Shown: positions 18,005 through 26,128 of the stretch, piece by piece
Layout of the letters: every line of letters starts with the position of its first letter
How positions within the stretch are numbered: the stretch's first letter is position 1
DNA from: Sporosarcina gallistercoris
GTDB taxonomy: Bacteria > Bacillota > Bacilli > Bacillales_A > Planococcaceae
DNA: 64,000 nucleotides
Direction: 5' to 3'
Assembly: GCF_014836415.1 (NCBI RefSeq)
Contig: NZ_JACSQY010000001.1
Span: 558,001-622,000, forward strand
The notes under the pieces: model-generated
Told to the model about the DNA's origin: nothing
Databases searched by the model: none
Seen by the model: only the letters and a program-made list of their open reading frames with translations
Position numbers and translations under genes: made by a program

Positions 18005-18101
18005 TTTACTTCAAGCTAAGCTGCACTTCTACTATATCATAGAGCTCGCTATAAAATGAAGAAGTCCCGGACGATTCGTATAGATATTTTCCATTTTTAA
18101 C

Positions 18102-18131
18102 AAAAAAGCCTCTTCCTTATGAGAAAGAGGC
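18102..18131 (-). terminator. Intrinsic terminator overlapping the end of the 80-aa membrane protein gene
   Basis: Arms GCCTCTTTCTC and AAGGAAGAGGC (minus strand) are followed by TTTTTTGTT; the stem includes the stop codon at 18117-18119. Confidence 0.88.
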
Positions 18132-18359
18132 CCAGTAGTAAAATATAACGATTACACTAAATAGAGCAGCTACGAGAATCACCCACAAAATGGGATTCAA
18201 CGTGAAGGGGTGGTCTTCAATCGGCTCCGCCACACTTCGATCCTGTCTGTTGAGCACACCATCTGGATTATAATGAGGCTTTTTACGAACCGCCAACACT
18301 CCAATGATGACCATTACTGCAACGACAACACCAATTGGAATTGCCCAAATATCAAACAA
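18117..18359 (-). CDS. Small membrane protein, hypothetical
   Basis: 80 aa with two predicted helices (about 5-23 and 56-76) joined by a hydrophilic segment rich in Arg, Pro and Asp. An AGGAGGGAAGAAA ribosome binding site lies just upstream, and a terminator ends the gene. I do not recognise the family. It lies between cbpB and fadH on the same strand. No function can be given. Confidence 0.7.
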   Translation of the reverse strand: MFDIWAIPIGVVVAVMVIIGVLAVRKKPHYNPDGVLNRQDRSVAEPIEDHPFTLNPILWVILVAALFSVIVIFYYWASFS

Positions 18360-18438
18360 TTTCTTCCCTCCTCAACAGGCCACTATTTTTTTCTGCTACC
18401 TGTTGGATTAGAATGTGCATCTTGAGGTAAACTATCCA

Positions 18439-19197
18439 TCAAAAAGGATATTGGTTCAGCCACTGACCGCCATCTAATGTCACGATTTCTCCGTTCATGT
18501 AGGAAGCTTTGTCAGACATGATGAAGGCAGCGAGTTCAGCGATTTCTTCGGGCTTACCTACACGTCCAAGTGGTACGGATTGAATCGTTCGCTGCGCTGC
18601 TTTCTCTGATTGGAATAACTTTTCCGCTCCTCCTGTACGCTCAATAGGACCAGGTGCGATTCCGTTAACACGCACACCATATTTCCTTCCCCATTCAACA
18701 GCAAGCGTTCTTGTTAGAGACATGACACCTGCTTTCGCTGCAGCAGAATGAACTACCCCTGGACCTGCATCCCATGCATACGTTGCCAACATATTTAATA
18801 TTGCACCTTTTTGTCCTTTTTCTTTCCAGTAATTCATCACTGCACTTGAACAGTAGAAAGTTCCATTCAAAACAATATCGATCACTGACTTCCATCCGTT
18901 CGGAGATAGATCTTCTGCTTGTACGATGAAATTCCCGGCGGCATTATTGACAAGACCATCAATTTTCCCAAATGTCTTGTCTGCATAGTGTATAAGTGCT
19001 TCGATTGTTTCAATCTCGCGTACGTCCATTTGAAAAGTATAAGCATTTTCGCCAATTTCCTCTTTGGCAGCATTCAACTTTTCCAAGTCTCTTCCCGTTA
19101 TAATGACATTTGCCCCGTCTTGAGCAAATTTCTTTGCCATGTATTTCCCCATCCCGTTTGACCCGCCTGTAACGATAATAACCTTTTTCTCGTCCAT
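18439..19197 (-). CDS. fadH: 2,4-dienoyl-CoA reductase-like short-chain dehydrogenase FadH
   Basis: 252 aa from the ATG at 19197 with GAGGGGG 8 nt upstream; the frame is open 12 codons further but that part covers the operator. SDR motifs are complete: 'TGGSNGMGKYMA' for cofactor binding (about 9-20), 'NNAAG' and the 'PGPIERTGG' segment. SDRs of the dienoyl-CoA reductase group lack a classical YxxxK and use other residues. The protein matches B. subtilis YkuF/FadH in length and motifs. It reduces dienoyl-CoA intermediates in the oxidation of unsaturated fatty acids (family knowledge). A perfect FadR box overlaps its promoter region, which independently supports the assignment. Confidence 0.87.
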   Translation of the reverse strand: MDEKKVIIVTGGSNGMGKYMAKKFAQDGANVIITGRDLEKLNAAKEEIGENAYTFQMDVREIETIEALIHYADKTFGKIDGLVNNAAGNFIVQAEDLSPNGWKSVIDIVLNGTFYCSSAVMNYWKEKGQKGAILNMLATYAWDAGPGVVHSAAAKAGVMSLTRTLAVEWGRKYGVRVNGIAPGPIERTGGAEKLFQSEKAAQRTIQSVPLGRVGKPEEIAELAAFIMSDKASYMNGEIVTLDGGQWLNQYPF

Positions 19198-19218
19198 TCT
19201 TACATCCCCCTCATAAAA

Positions 19219-19236
19219 TGAATGAATACTCATTCA
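19219..19236. promoter_or_regulatory. FadR operator upstream of fadH
   Basis: TGAATGAATACTCATTCA matches the Bacillus FadR box TGAATGAMTANTCATTCA at every position. It begins 2 bp downstream of the fadH -10 element, so FadR binding would block the promoter and long-chain acyl-CoA would release it (known mechanism). Confidence 0.92.
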
Positions 19237-19237
19237 A

Positions 19238-19266
19238 ATTGTACCACAACTCTGATTATTTTTCAT
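19238..19266 (-). promoter_or_regulatory. Sigma-A-type promoter of fadH
   Basis: Minus strand: -35 ATGAAA (19266-19261), 17-bp spacer, -10 TACAAT (19243-19238). The start of transcription would fall inside the FadR box. Confidence 0.7.
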
Positions 19267-19407
19267 CCGCTCCTCATTCTACTTTTTCTTGAAGAACCTG
19301 TCGCCAAAAGTTTAAAAGACTTTGTCGCTTTTTGTGTACTTATTTCTATTTTACTAGTACAATACTGTCAAATTGATGTTTCTAAAATTAGATGGGAGGT
19401 CTATATA

Positions 19408-19878
19408 TTGGCAGACGCCAATTCACTGCGGGAACTAGCCGTAGCAATCTATACCGTTAACCGGCATGCAAAAACAGCTCCGGATAATCGACCACTTTAC
19501 CAATTGAAGAAAGTAGCAATCGCTAAACTTCTTGAAACAGGTGGCGCCGAAAAAGTTGGGTTACATTTTGTAGAAAATCCAAAATACAGCAAACAGCATT
19601 CCACTGTCCTCGTACGTTGTGGGGAATTCCTCTTTCACACTCTCCCTGAAAAAGATGACTTCGCACAGTTGCCACATCTAGGTGAGCAAGATTTGGAGTT
19701 TAGGAATCCTCAAGAGCGAATGAGTTTAAAGACCGCTCGTGATATCCTTACTGATTTTACGGGTGTTCTCCAAGAGAGTGCACCGACAACTTCAGTGAAA
19801 AAATCTCCACAATCAAAAACTAGAAGAGTTTCAAACACGGAAGTCTTTCGTTCTTCCTATTTGGACGGTAAACATTAA
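19408..19878 (+). CDS. ykyB: YkyB family protein
   Basis: 156 aa from the TTG at 19408, which has GGGAGG 8 nt upstream; the open frame extends 62 codons further upstream but that part is not conserved and crosses the FadR box. The protein matches B. subtilis YkyB in length and sequence ('AVYTVNRHAKTA'-like N-terminus, 'KVGLHFVENPKYSKQHS', 'LPHLGE', 'RMSLKTARDIL'). Function unknown. In B. subtilis it lies in the same yku region, so gene order supports the call. It is divergent from fadH and followed by a terminator. Confidence 0.9.
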   Translation: MADANSLRELAVAIYTVNRHAKTAPDNRPLYQLKKVAIAKLLETGGAEKVGLHFVENPKYSKQHSTVLVRCGEFLFHTLPEKDDFAQLPHLGEQDLEFRNPQERMSLKTARDILTDFTGVLQESAPTTSVKKSPQSKTRRVSNTEVFRSSYLDGKH

Positions 19879-19881
19879 AGG

Positions 19882-19910
19882 GACATGCCTGAGTTCAGGC
19901 ATGTCTTTTT
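19882..19910 (+). terminator. Intrinsic terminator of ykyB
   Basis: GACATGCCTG...CAGGCATGTC with a short loop is followed by TTTTT, directly after the ykyB stop; it overlaps the end of the convergent ykwC. Confidence 0.9.
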
Positions 19911-20772
19911 ATGATTGATAGTGTTTGAAAAGTACTTGAGTACCTTTGTCTCCATAACCTTTAGCCATCAGGTCCTCATAAAGACGCGCCGCTAGTTGTA
20001 ATCCCGGAAGCTCAAGGTTCATGTTACGGGCTTCATCGAGTGCAATCCGCAAATCCTTAAGGAAGTGCTTCGTATAAAAACCAGGTTCGAAATTCCCGGC
20101 TAACATACGCGGTCCAAGATTAGAAAGCGACCACGAACCTGCAGCGCCCGGAGAAATGGACTCTAATACACGTTCAAGATCCAATCCCGCTTTTTCAGCG
20201 TAGGCAAGCGCTTCACATACTCCGATCATGTTGGTCGCAATGGCGAGCTGATTACTCATTTTTGTATGTTGTCCTGCTCCAGCTCCTCCTTGACGTATAA
20301 TTCGGCTTCCAAATAGCGAGAAGATCGGTTTAACTGATTCGAATACGGTTTCTTCACCACCACACATGATTGAGAGAGTGCCGTTTTTAGCTCCTACATC
20401 TCCGCCCGAAACGGGTGCATCAAGTGAAGCCATTCCTCTTTCAGCCGCAGCTTGATCAATTTCCTTCGCAAGCGCTGGACTTGAAGTCGTCATGTCCACC
20501 ACAATTTGCCCCCTCGTTCCGTTAGCGAGAATTCCGTTTCCATTCAGATAGATTTCTTCAACATCATCAGGCATGCCAACCATGGTAAAGATAAGATCCG
20601 CTCCCTGAACAGCCCCAGCGACCGTAGAAGCCCACTTAGCTCCCGCAGTGAGCAGTGGCTCCGCTTTTGCTTTCGTACGTGTATGTACCGTTACAGGATA
20701 TCCAGCTTGCAGCAAGTGTTTGACGATACTGGCCCCCATTACACCTGTTCCGATAAATGAAATATTTTTCAT
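19909..20772 (-). CDS. ykwC: 3-hydroxyisobutyrate dehydrogenase family oxidoreductase (YkwC-like)
   Basis: 287 aa from the ATG at 20772, 9 nt after AAGGGGG. The N-terminal Rossmann motif 'FIGTGVMGASIVKHLLQAGY' (about 5-24) is the beta-hydroxyacid dehydrogenase cofactor site. 'DAPVSGGDVGAKNGTLSIM' is the substrate motif, and the catalytic lysine lies in 'GAGQHTKMSNQLAIA'. This family oxidises beta-hydroxyacids with NAD(P)+. The exact substrate is unknown, and B. subtilis YkwC is itself uncharacterised. It is a single gene. Confidence 0.85.
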   Translation of the reverse strand: MKNISFIGTGVMGASIVKHLLQAGYPVTVHTRTKAKAEPLLTAGAKWASTVAGAVQGADLIFTMVGMPDDVEEIYLNGNGILANGTRGQIVVDMTTSSPALAKEIDQAAAERGMASLDAPVSGGDVGAKNGTLSIMCGGEETVFESVKPIFSLFGSRIIRQGGAGAGQHTKMSNQLAIATNMIGVCEALAYAEKAGLDLERVLESISPGAAGSWSLSNLGPRMLAGNFEPGFYTKHFLKDLRIALDEARNMNLELPGLQLAARLYEDLMAKGYGDKGTQVLFKHYQS

Positions 20773-20841
20773 ATACATGATCCCCCTTAACAATTTCGCT
20801 CTCTTCTTAATAATACCTTAAAACTCTCTGTTTCCCTTCTT

Positions 20842-20878
20842 AAAACAAAAAAGAGACGGTCCTGGGAAAGGACCGTCT
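20842..20878 (-). terminator. Intrinsic terminator downstream of the Spo0E-like gene
   Basis: Inverted repeat AGACGGTCC ... GGACCGTCT; on the minus strand it is followed by CTTTTTTGTTTT. Confidence 0.85.
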
Positions 20879-20949
20879 TCAAAAGGGGGAAATGAGAATG
20901 TTGCTGTGTTCAATCATAATATGCCCCTTTTTCATGTTTCTAAACATAT

Positions 20950-21159
20950 TCAGCCAAATATTTTATTTTTTATGGGAGCATTGCTTTCTAAATTACACTT
21001 TTCAATTACAGAGCTATTTTCATCATATGAATATAAATTCAACAAGTGATCCAACTCCACGCTCAGTTTGACCGTCTCAACGGAGGACATACCTCTTTCT
21101 TCCGCGGTCTTCAAGAGCTCCCTTCGAATCCGTTCAATTTTATATTCCAGATTATCCAT
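20950..21159 (-). CDS. Spo0E-like aspartyl-phosphate phosphatase
   Basis: 69 aa. Two short helices are predicted, with the family signature 'LSVELDHLL' (SxxxD in a helix, about 33-41) that inserts into the active site of phosphorylated Spo0A in B. subtilis Spo0E, YisI and YnzD. An AGGAGGG ribosome binding site is seen. It is a single gene with a terminator 70 nt downstream. Two consensus Spo0A boxes lie 75-105 bp upstream, so Spo0A~P may control its own phosphatase. Which B. subtilis paralogue it equals cannot be said. Confidence 0.85.
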   Translation of the reverse strand: MDNLEYKIERIRRELLKTAEERGMSSVETVKLSVELDHLLNLYSYDENSSVIEKCNLESNAPIKNKIFG

Positions 21160-21204
21160 AGACAGCCCTCCTGACGATTTTTTTCAAAGCTTAGTATATG
21201 GTAT

Positions 21205-21229
21205 CACAAAGAGGCAGCCTTTGTGTCAA
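21205..21229 (-). promoter_or_regulatory. Candidate promoter of the Spo0E-like gene with a spacer inverted repeat
   Basis: Minus strand: a perfect TTGACA (21229-21224) with a weak -10 GATACC at 21205-21200, 18 bp away. The spacer holds the perfect inverted repeat CACAAAG-N7-CTTTGTG (21205-21225), which could be an operator. Confidence 0.5.
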
Positions 21230-21234
21230 AACCT

Positions 21235-21264
21235 TTCGACAATTCACGACAAGTATTTGTCGAA
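21235..21264. promoter_or_regulatory. Pair of inverted Spo0A boxes
   Basis: TTCGACA at 21235-21241 and TGTCGAA at 21258-21264 are both exact 7-bp Spo0A boxes; with flanks they read TTGTCGAAAG and TTTGTCGAAAC. They lie just upstream of the -35 of the Spo0E-like gene and about 40 bp upstream of the ykvS -35, so either or both genes could respond to Spo0A. Confidence 0.75.
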
Positions 21265-21301
21265 ACTATAATCATTTGTACATTCCTGCGTTTCATGATA
21301 C

Positions 21302-21331
21302 TTTACCTGTATTACTTTTGTTAAGTATACT
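21302..21331 (+). promoter_or_regulatory. Promoter of ykvS
   Basis: -35 TTTACC (21302-21307), 18-bp spacer, -10 TATACT (21326-21331), 17 bp before the AGGAGG of ykvS. Confidence 0.65.
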
Positions 21332-21364
21332 AGGCTTAAACAGTTTCAGGAGGAGTTGAATCCG

Positions 21365-21571
21365 ATGGAAGAAATGGAAGAGTTGGATATCGCAGAGGTT
21401 GGAACCATCATTGAGTTTAAAGATGGGTTACAAGGCATTGTAGAAAAAGTGAATGATAACTCAGTTATTGTAAACTTAACGTACATGGAAAACTTCGAGG
21501 ATCTAGGTCTTGAAGAAAAAACAGTCGTCAACCATAAACGCTACACGATCGTTCACAAAAAAGAGAATTGA
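21365..21571 (+). CDS. ykvS: YkvS family protein (DUF2187)
   Basis: 68 aa from the ATG at 21365, 11 nt after AGGAGG; a TTG at 21356 is the alternative start. It is a small beta-barrel-like protein with KOW-like spacing ('VGTIIEFKDGLQGIVEKV ... NHKRYTIV'). The length and pattern fit B. subtilis YkvS. No function is known for the family. It is divergent from the Spo0E-like gene across shared Spo0A boxes, and the lipoprotein gene follows 49 nt later on the same strand. Confidence 0.78.
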   Translation: MEEMEELDIAEVGTIIEFKDGLQGIVEKVNDNSVIVNLTYMENFEDLGLEEKTVVNHKRYTIVHKKEN

Positions 21572-21620
21572 AACTTTCTTTTATGACTTTCGTCAGATTC
21601 AATAAGGAGGAGATGAACGC

Positions 21621-22361
21621 ATGAAAAACAAAAAATTACTTTACACAGCACTGTCTGCCTCACTATTACTAGCCGCTTGTGGAACTGATACGAGTGAGGA
21701 GGACAACAGTAACCAGCCGATAGAAAATAGTGACCAATCTGCAGATACCGGTACAGAAGGATCTGATGTTACTGAAAACGAAACGGATAGCACAGAAGGA
21801 ACTGATGCTACTGACGAGGACGCTGCAAACGAAGAAGATGGAGCAAAAGAGGATGGAACTGAAGAGGATGCTACGGATGATTCGGAATCCGGAGCGGACA
21901 GCAGCGAAACGGATGACGTCAGCAAGCTCGAAGGCGCAGTGGAAACGGAAAGTGATGAGCAAAACTTCAAAATCCAAGTGTTGCCTGCTTATAAGTTGAC
22001 GAGCGAAGAACCGGGACGTGACATTCTCTATCTAAAAGAACAAGAGGATAAATATATGGTCATCGGAACAATGAATGCTTCTGATACTGATTTTGACAAA
22101 GCTGTCGAAAACATGACCGAAACACTTGCAGCAACTAGTACAGATGCAACTCCTGTAGCATTGACAGATGAAACAAAGCTTCCGACGAACAAAGAGTTGG
22201 AAAAGGTCCAAGCTTATCGTGTAACTTCTCCTGAAGGTCCAATTACTGCAATGATCTTCCAAAAAGGGGAAATGGTTGTCCGTGTCATGATGTATGATAA
22301 CAACGATGAGAGCTATTACGAAGAATTTTTACAGATGGCTGAATCGATTGAAGCAAAGTAA
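21621..22361 (+). CDS. Lipoprotein with acidic linker, hypothetical
   Basis: 246 aa. Lipoprotein signal with lipobox 'LLAAC' (C20). A very acidic Asp/Glu/Ser/Thr-rich segment (about 23-108) acts as a spacer, and a C-terminal domain (about 110-246) has mixed helices and strands ('FKIQVLPAYKLTSEEPGRDI ...'). AAGGAGG lies 8 nt before the ATG. It should be anchored to the outer face of the membrane. I do not recognise the domain. It may be cotranscribed with ykvS and ends at a shared bidirectional terminator. Confidence 0.82.
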   Translation: MKNKKLLYTALSASLLLAACGTDTSEEDNSNQPIENSDQSADTGTEGSDVTENETDSTEGTDATDEDAANEEDGAKEDGTEEDATDDSESGADSSETDDVSKLEGAVETESDEQNFKIQVLPAYKLTSEEPGRDILYLKEQEDKYMVIGTMNASDTDFDKAVENMTETLAATSTDATPVALTDETKLPTNKELEKVQAYRVTSPEGPITAMIFQKGEMVVRVMMYDNNDESYYEEFLQMAESIEAK

Positions 22362-22365
22362 AGAT

Positions 22366-22409
22366 GGAAAAAAGACTGAACAGCGTAATTTACGCAGTTC
22401 AGTCTTTTT
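22366..22409. terminator. Bidirectional terminator between the lipoprotein and MarR genes
   Basis: AAAAAAGACTGAAC ... GTTCAGTCTTTTTTT with an inner GCGTAA/TTACGC stem; it covers the stop codon of the convergent MarR gene. Confidence 0.9.
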
Positions 22410-22851
22410 TTGAGGACAAATCTCGTATGGAGACTCCTAATTTTTGAAGCAATCGAGTCGCCTGATCCTGCTCCTCACTTGTTAAGGAAGAAAGCAGACT
22501 TGTGATGTTTGCCGCATGTCCAGGAAACAAGGAGTCCATTAACTGTGTACCCTGTGCAGTAATTTCAACATACGTCACCCGTTTGTCGATGGCATTGACT
22601 TCCCGTCGTAAGTAACCATTCGACTCTAACTTGTTAATGACATACGTCATCGAACCACTCCGCATTAAAATCTTTTCACCAATTTTTTGTATAGGCTGTT
22701 TTCCTTTGTGGTACAACAACTCGAGAACCGCAAACTCCGTCGGATTTAACCCTTTAGATGAGATTAGTCGATTCGTCTCTTCATGCAGCACTTTATTTGC
22801 CCGTGATAGAACTACGAACAACTTAAGTGCCCGTTCGTTTGCATTCTCCAT
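22399..22851 (-). CDS. MarR-family regulator, MhqR-like
   Basis: 150 aa with a MarR winged helix. The region 'GLNPTEFAVLELLYHKGKQP' and 'LMRSGSMTYVINKLESNGYL' resembles B. subtilis MhqR (YkvE), the repressor of quinone-detoxification genes. No mhq target gene is in the window, so function is inferred only from similarity. The upstream neighbour is a sporulation-type kinase, as kinD is next to ykvE in B. subtilis. It has its own promoter. Confidence 0.8.
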   Translation of the reverse strand: MENANERALKLFVVLSRANKVLHEETNRLISSKGLNPTEFAVLELLYHKGKQPIQKIGEKILMRSGSMTYVINKLESNGYLRREVNAIDKRVTYVEITAQGTQLMDSLFPGHAANITSLLSSLTSEEQDQATRLLQKLGVSIRDLSSKKD

Positions 22852-22890
22852 AATTATTCACCTGCTATTTCCATTTTAAGCTATGAAGCT

Positions 22891-22920
22891 AGTATAGTCG
22901 GTTAACGAGCAATTCGTCAA
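22891..22920 (-). promoter_or_regulatory. Promoter of the MhqR-like gene
   Basis: Minus strand: -35 TTGACG (22920-22915), 18-bp spacer, -10 TATACT (22896-22891). Confidence 0.75.
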
Positions 22921-22939
22921 AACAAAACTGAATGGATGA

Positions 22940-24379
22940 TCAGTTAGCTGAATACCGCTCAATCGTTGTACTGTTTTCCAAATAGTGCTGCGGGAAGGCT
23001 AACGTAAACGTTGTTCCAATTCCCCACTCACTTGATACCGCTACTTCGCCGCCTAGATCTTCCATCGTTTTTAATACGAATGGAAGCCCTAAGCCGGTTC
23101 CTTCAGGTTTGGACGTGAAAAAGGGCATAAAAACATTTTTAATCTGCAAGGGGGACATTCCCTTTCCAGTGTCTTTCACAGAAAGTGTAAAAGATTTCTC
23201 TCCCGCCTTTTCCAATTTCAGCGTCAGCACCCCTCCAGGTTCCATTGCTTCAAATGCATTTTTGAAAATATTCAATAGCACTTGCTTAATCTTATCTGCA
23301 TTGGAATAGATCATCGAATCACAAAAAGAAGCATCATGCCAGTCGATTTGGATCGACTCGAACATTGCTTTCGGCTTCATGATTTCCAGAACTTTTGTAA
23401 TTAAAACCCCTAATGAGAACTCTGAGATTTTCTCTTCAGACGGCCTCGATAACATAAGCATTTCATTCAGGATTGCTTCCATCCGCTGCAACTCATCATC
23501 CACCACAGACAAATACTTTGCGGTATCTCCCGTTGCAGTCACTTCCATCAATTGTACAAAACCTTTTAAAGTGGTCATCGGGTTCCGGATTTCGTGAGCA
23601 ATGCTCGCTGCCATCTGTCCGACTGTCGACAGTGATCCCGAGTGATCGAGCTTTCTGCGCAGCATTTCCGTTTCTGTGCAATCACGTATTTCAATGATAT
23701 ACAAACCATTTTCACTTGTGTACGTCGCACAGATTTCTAAAAACTGAATCGTATTCGGTTCATTCTCAAACCGTTCTGTTATTTTAATGTCACCATACGT
23801 TTTAAGAGTATTCAAATGTGCTTCATATTGAGCTTCGGCATTGCTTTTTTGTGTATTGAATTTTCTATACAGCGATTGGATGTGCTTCCCAATAACTGCA
23901 CTTCTTGTAAGATTGAATAATTCATCCACCCGATCATTGACGTCTATGATGTAGCCTTCATCGTTCACGATCATCATTAACTTCGAGGCATGTGTAAAGC
24001 AATTTACGTAAGCGGACAATGGGAGATCTGTACATACTGCTGGCATTACGAATGTCAGGACAGCTTGTTTGGTTTCGTGCGAATAGAAAGCATGCACTTT
24101 ACATAAACATTCGATCTTACCTTCTGAAATCATTAATAGGTCGTCGAACATGCCTACTTTTGTTTCCGTACAGCCTTTCTTAAAGTCATTCCAGCTGCGT
24201 AACCCATTTCTTTTAAGTAACGATAAAAAATTGTCGTTTTTACCCAATGAGAACTTTTTAAAGAATAAGGAATTCGCCTCAGCAATGACACCATCCATAT
24301 TGACCAAAATACAAGGGCGACTGTTGTCGGTAACAAAATGTGAATTACATGCCTTCACATTTTCTAATTGTTCTAGCAT
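22940..24379 (-). CDS. Orphan cytosolic PAS sensor histidine kinase (sporulation-kinase type)
   Basis: 479 aa. Two PAS-like domains (about 20-110 and 128-235), then the HisKA domain with 'SIAHEIRNPMTTLKGF' (H262), and an HATPase with N box 'NIFKNAFEAM', G1 'DTGKGM', F/G2 'PFFTSKPEGTGLGL'. There is no membrane helix. The H-box is of the KinA/KinE type that phosphorylates Spo0F, and no response regulator gene lies nearby, as is usual for such kinases. Its place beside an MhqR-like gene matches kinD-mhqR of B. subtilis, but KinD has an extracellular sensor and this protein does not. The signal is unknown. Confidence 0.85.
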   Translation of the reverse strand: MLEQLENVKACNSHFVTDNSRPCILVNMDGVIAEANSLFFKKFSLGKNDNFLSLLKRNGLRSWNDFKKGCTETKVGMFDDLLMISEGKIECLCKVHAFYSHETKQAVLTFVMPAVCTDLPLSAYVNCFTHASKLMMIVNDEGYIIDVNDRVDELFNLTRSAVIGKHIQSLYRKFNTQKSNAEAQYEAHLNTLKTYGDIKITERFENEPNTIQFLEICATYTSENGLYIIEIRDCTETEMLRRKLDHSGSLSTVGQMAASIAHEIRNPMTTLKGFVQLMEVTATGDTAKYLSVVDDELQRMEAILNEMLMLSRPSEEKISEFSLGVLITKVLEIMKPKAMFESIQIDWHDASFCDSMIYSNADKIKQVLLNIFKNAFEAMEPGGVLTLKLEKAGEKSFTLSVKDTGKGMSPLQIKNVFMPFFTSKPEGTGLGLPFVLKTMEDLGGEVAVSSEWGIGTTFTLAFPQHYLENSTTIERYSAN

Positions 24380-24613
24380 TATTTACCCTCCCAAGACTGT
24401 TTAGACAAGATATGAATTAGCACCAAATGATATAACTTCAATAAAATATCGATTCACTATATACAATTCAGATTATTCCACATCTCAGTCACATCTTATA
24501 TAGGTCTTAAGAATCATATTATTAAAACTTTCTTCCATTCATGATATTTTAATGAAAGAAATAATCATTTTATCGAATGTTCAGTCTGTTGTTTAATGTT
24601 TAACTAAATCGTG

Positions 24614-25963
24614 TCAGCCTATGATTACACGCTCTTTCGGATATCGGAAAGAAGTTTTATTCACTTTCCCACCTAGTGTGAATAGGAAAGAAATAAGTCC
24701 CACTCGACCGATAAACATGAGTGCCATGATGATGATTTTTCCAGGGATGGATAAATCAGAAGTGATTCCAAGTGACATCCCGCAAGTTCCGAATGCAGAG
24801 GTGATTTCAAATAATAAAGAGACCACTGGCACTCCTGGCTCCGTCACTAATAAGATAAGAAGGGCCGTCATCACCATAAACCCCGCTAACAAAATGACAG
24901 CATATGAACGAAAAATGTCGACAAGTTTGATGCGTCGCTTAAAAATGTGAATGACATCTTTCCCCTTCGCAAAGTTAATGAGAAAAAGGACAGCAATTGC
25001 AAAAGTCGTTGTCCGGATGCCCCCACCGACAGAACTTGGAGAAGCTCCGATGAACATTAACGAGCTGATTACAATATCTGTTGCATCACTGAAGTTCGTA
25101 ATATCATACGTCGTCAGCCCTGCAGATCGTGCTGAAACTGAGTGAAAAAGAGATGAAAAGATCTTTTCATGCCATACCATCCCCTTAAAGGAGTGGAAGG
25201 ATTCTAATATAAAGATCATCAGCGCCCCAAAAACTAACAGAATTCCAAAAGTGGCAGTCGTGATTTTAGTAAATAGTGAGAATCGGAAATGTGGAACTTT
25301 CTTTGAAAAGAAGCTCTTCACTTCCACAAGTACAGGGAAACCGATAGCTCCTAATATAATAAGTACCATGATGACAGATTGGACAAAGTAATCATTGAAA
25401 TAGGGCAGCAAGGATGCGTCCGTAATATCAAACCCTGCATTTGTGGTTGCTGATACCGCTAGAAACATACCATTTAAGAGAGCTTCTGAAAATGTATCAT
25501 ATAAAGGCATAATATAGAGCGTCAAAACGATTCCGCCTATGAGTTCAATCAGGAAAATGATCCGTACAATCTGCTTGATAAGCTGTACGACACCGGCTAA
25601 CGTATACTGATTGTGGTCCACCATAATCAGCTGACGTTCCCGAAGGCCGATCCGCTTCTTGACGAGCAGCCAAAAAAATGTTCCGATCGACATGATTCCA
25701 ATACCGCCTAGTTGCAGGACAAGCATGAGCATACATAATCCGAATACGGAATAAGTGCCAGCAATACTAATCGGAGTCAATCCTGTAACACTCACCGCGC
25801 TCACTGACGTGAATAAACTGTCGATAAATGAAATTTCCACACCTGGCTTGTAAACACCTGGCAAGTTCAATAATAAAAAAGAGAATGCGATAGCTAAAAA
25901 ATAGTAAAACACGATTAATTGAGCAGGTGTGAACCTGCGTAAAGTGTCACGGTTAAGTTTCAT
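24614..25963 (-). CDS. KtrB/KtrD-type potassium channel subunit
   Basis: 449 aa, the same length as B. subtilis KtrD. It shows the fourfold M1-P-M2 arrangement of the Trk/Ktr/HKT family, with selectivity-filter segments 'SVSAVSVTGLTP', 'AVSATTNAGFDI', 'SVSARSAGLTTYD' and 'ITSAFGTCGMSLGI', each with the conserved glycine. It carries K+ (often with Na+ dependence) across the membrane. The regulatory KtrA/KtrC subunit is not in the window, which is the KtrCD-like situation. The upstream gap is too short for a c-di-AMP riboswitch. The gene appears to be single. Confidence 0.9.
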   Translation of the reverse strand: MKLNRDTLRRFTPAQLIVFYYFLAIAFSFLLLNLPGVYKPGVEISFIDSLFTSVSAVSVTGLTPISIAGTYSVFGLCMLMLVLQLGGIGIMSIGTFFWLLVKKRIGLRERQLIMVDHNQYTLAGVVQLIKQIVRIIFLIELIGGIVLTLYIMPLYDTFSEALLNGMFLAVSATTNAGFDITDASLLPYFNDYFVQSVIMVLIILGAIGFPVLVEVKSFFSKKVPHFRFSLFTKITTATFGILLVFGALMIFILESFHSFKGMVWHEKIFSSLFHSVSARSAGLTTYDITNFSDATDIVISSLMFIGASPSSVGGGIRTTTFAIAVLFLINFAKGKDVIHIFKRRIKLVDIFRSYAVILLAGFMVMTALLILLVTEPGVPVVSLLFEITSAFGTCGMSLGITSDLSIPGKIIIMALMFIGRVGLISFLFTLGGKVNKTSFRYPKERVIIG

Positions 25964-26128
25964 GTAGTATCCGATCCTTTCTTTCAGGAGGACATTATCA
26001 TACCATATCCGAAATTATCCTGTTAGAGAAATTCTGTACCTTACTATCATCGTCACTGAATTCCAGTTCCAACCTTCAGAGTATCAATTTGTAGTCAGGC
26101 TGAGCAACCAAATGAGTGTCCCATTAAG

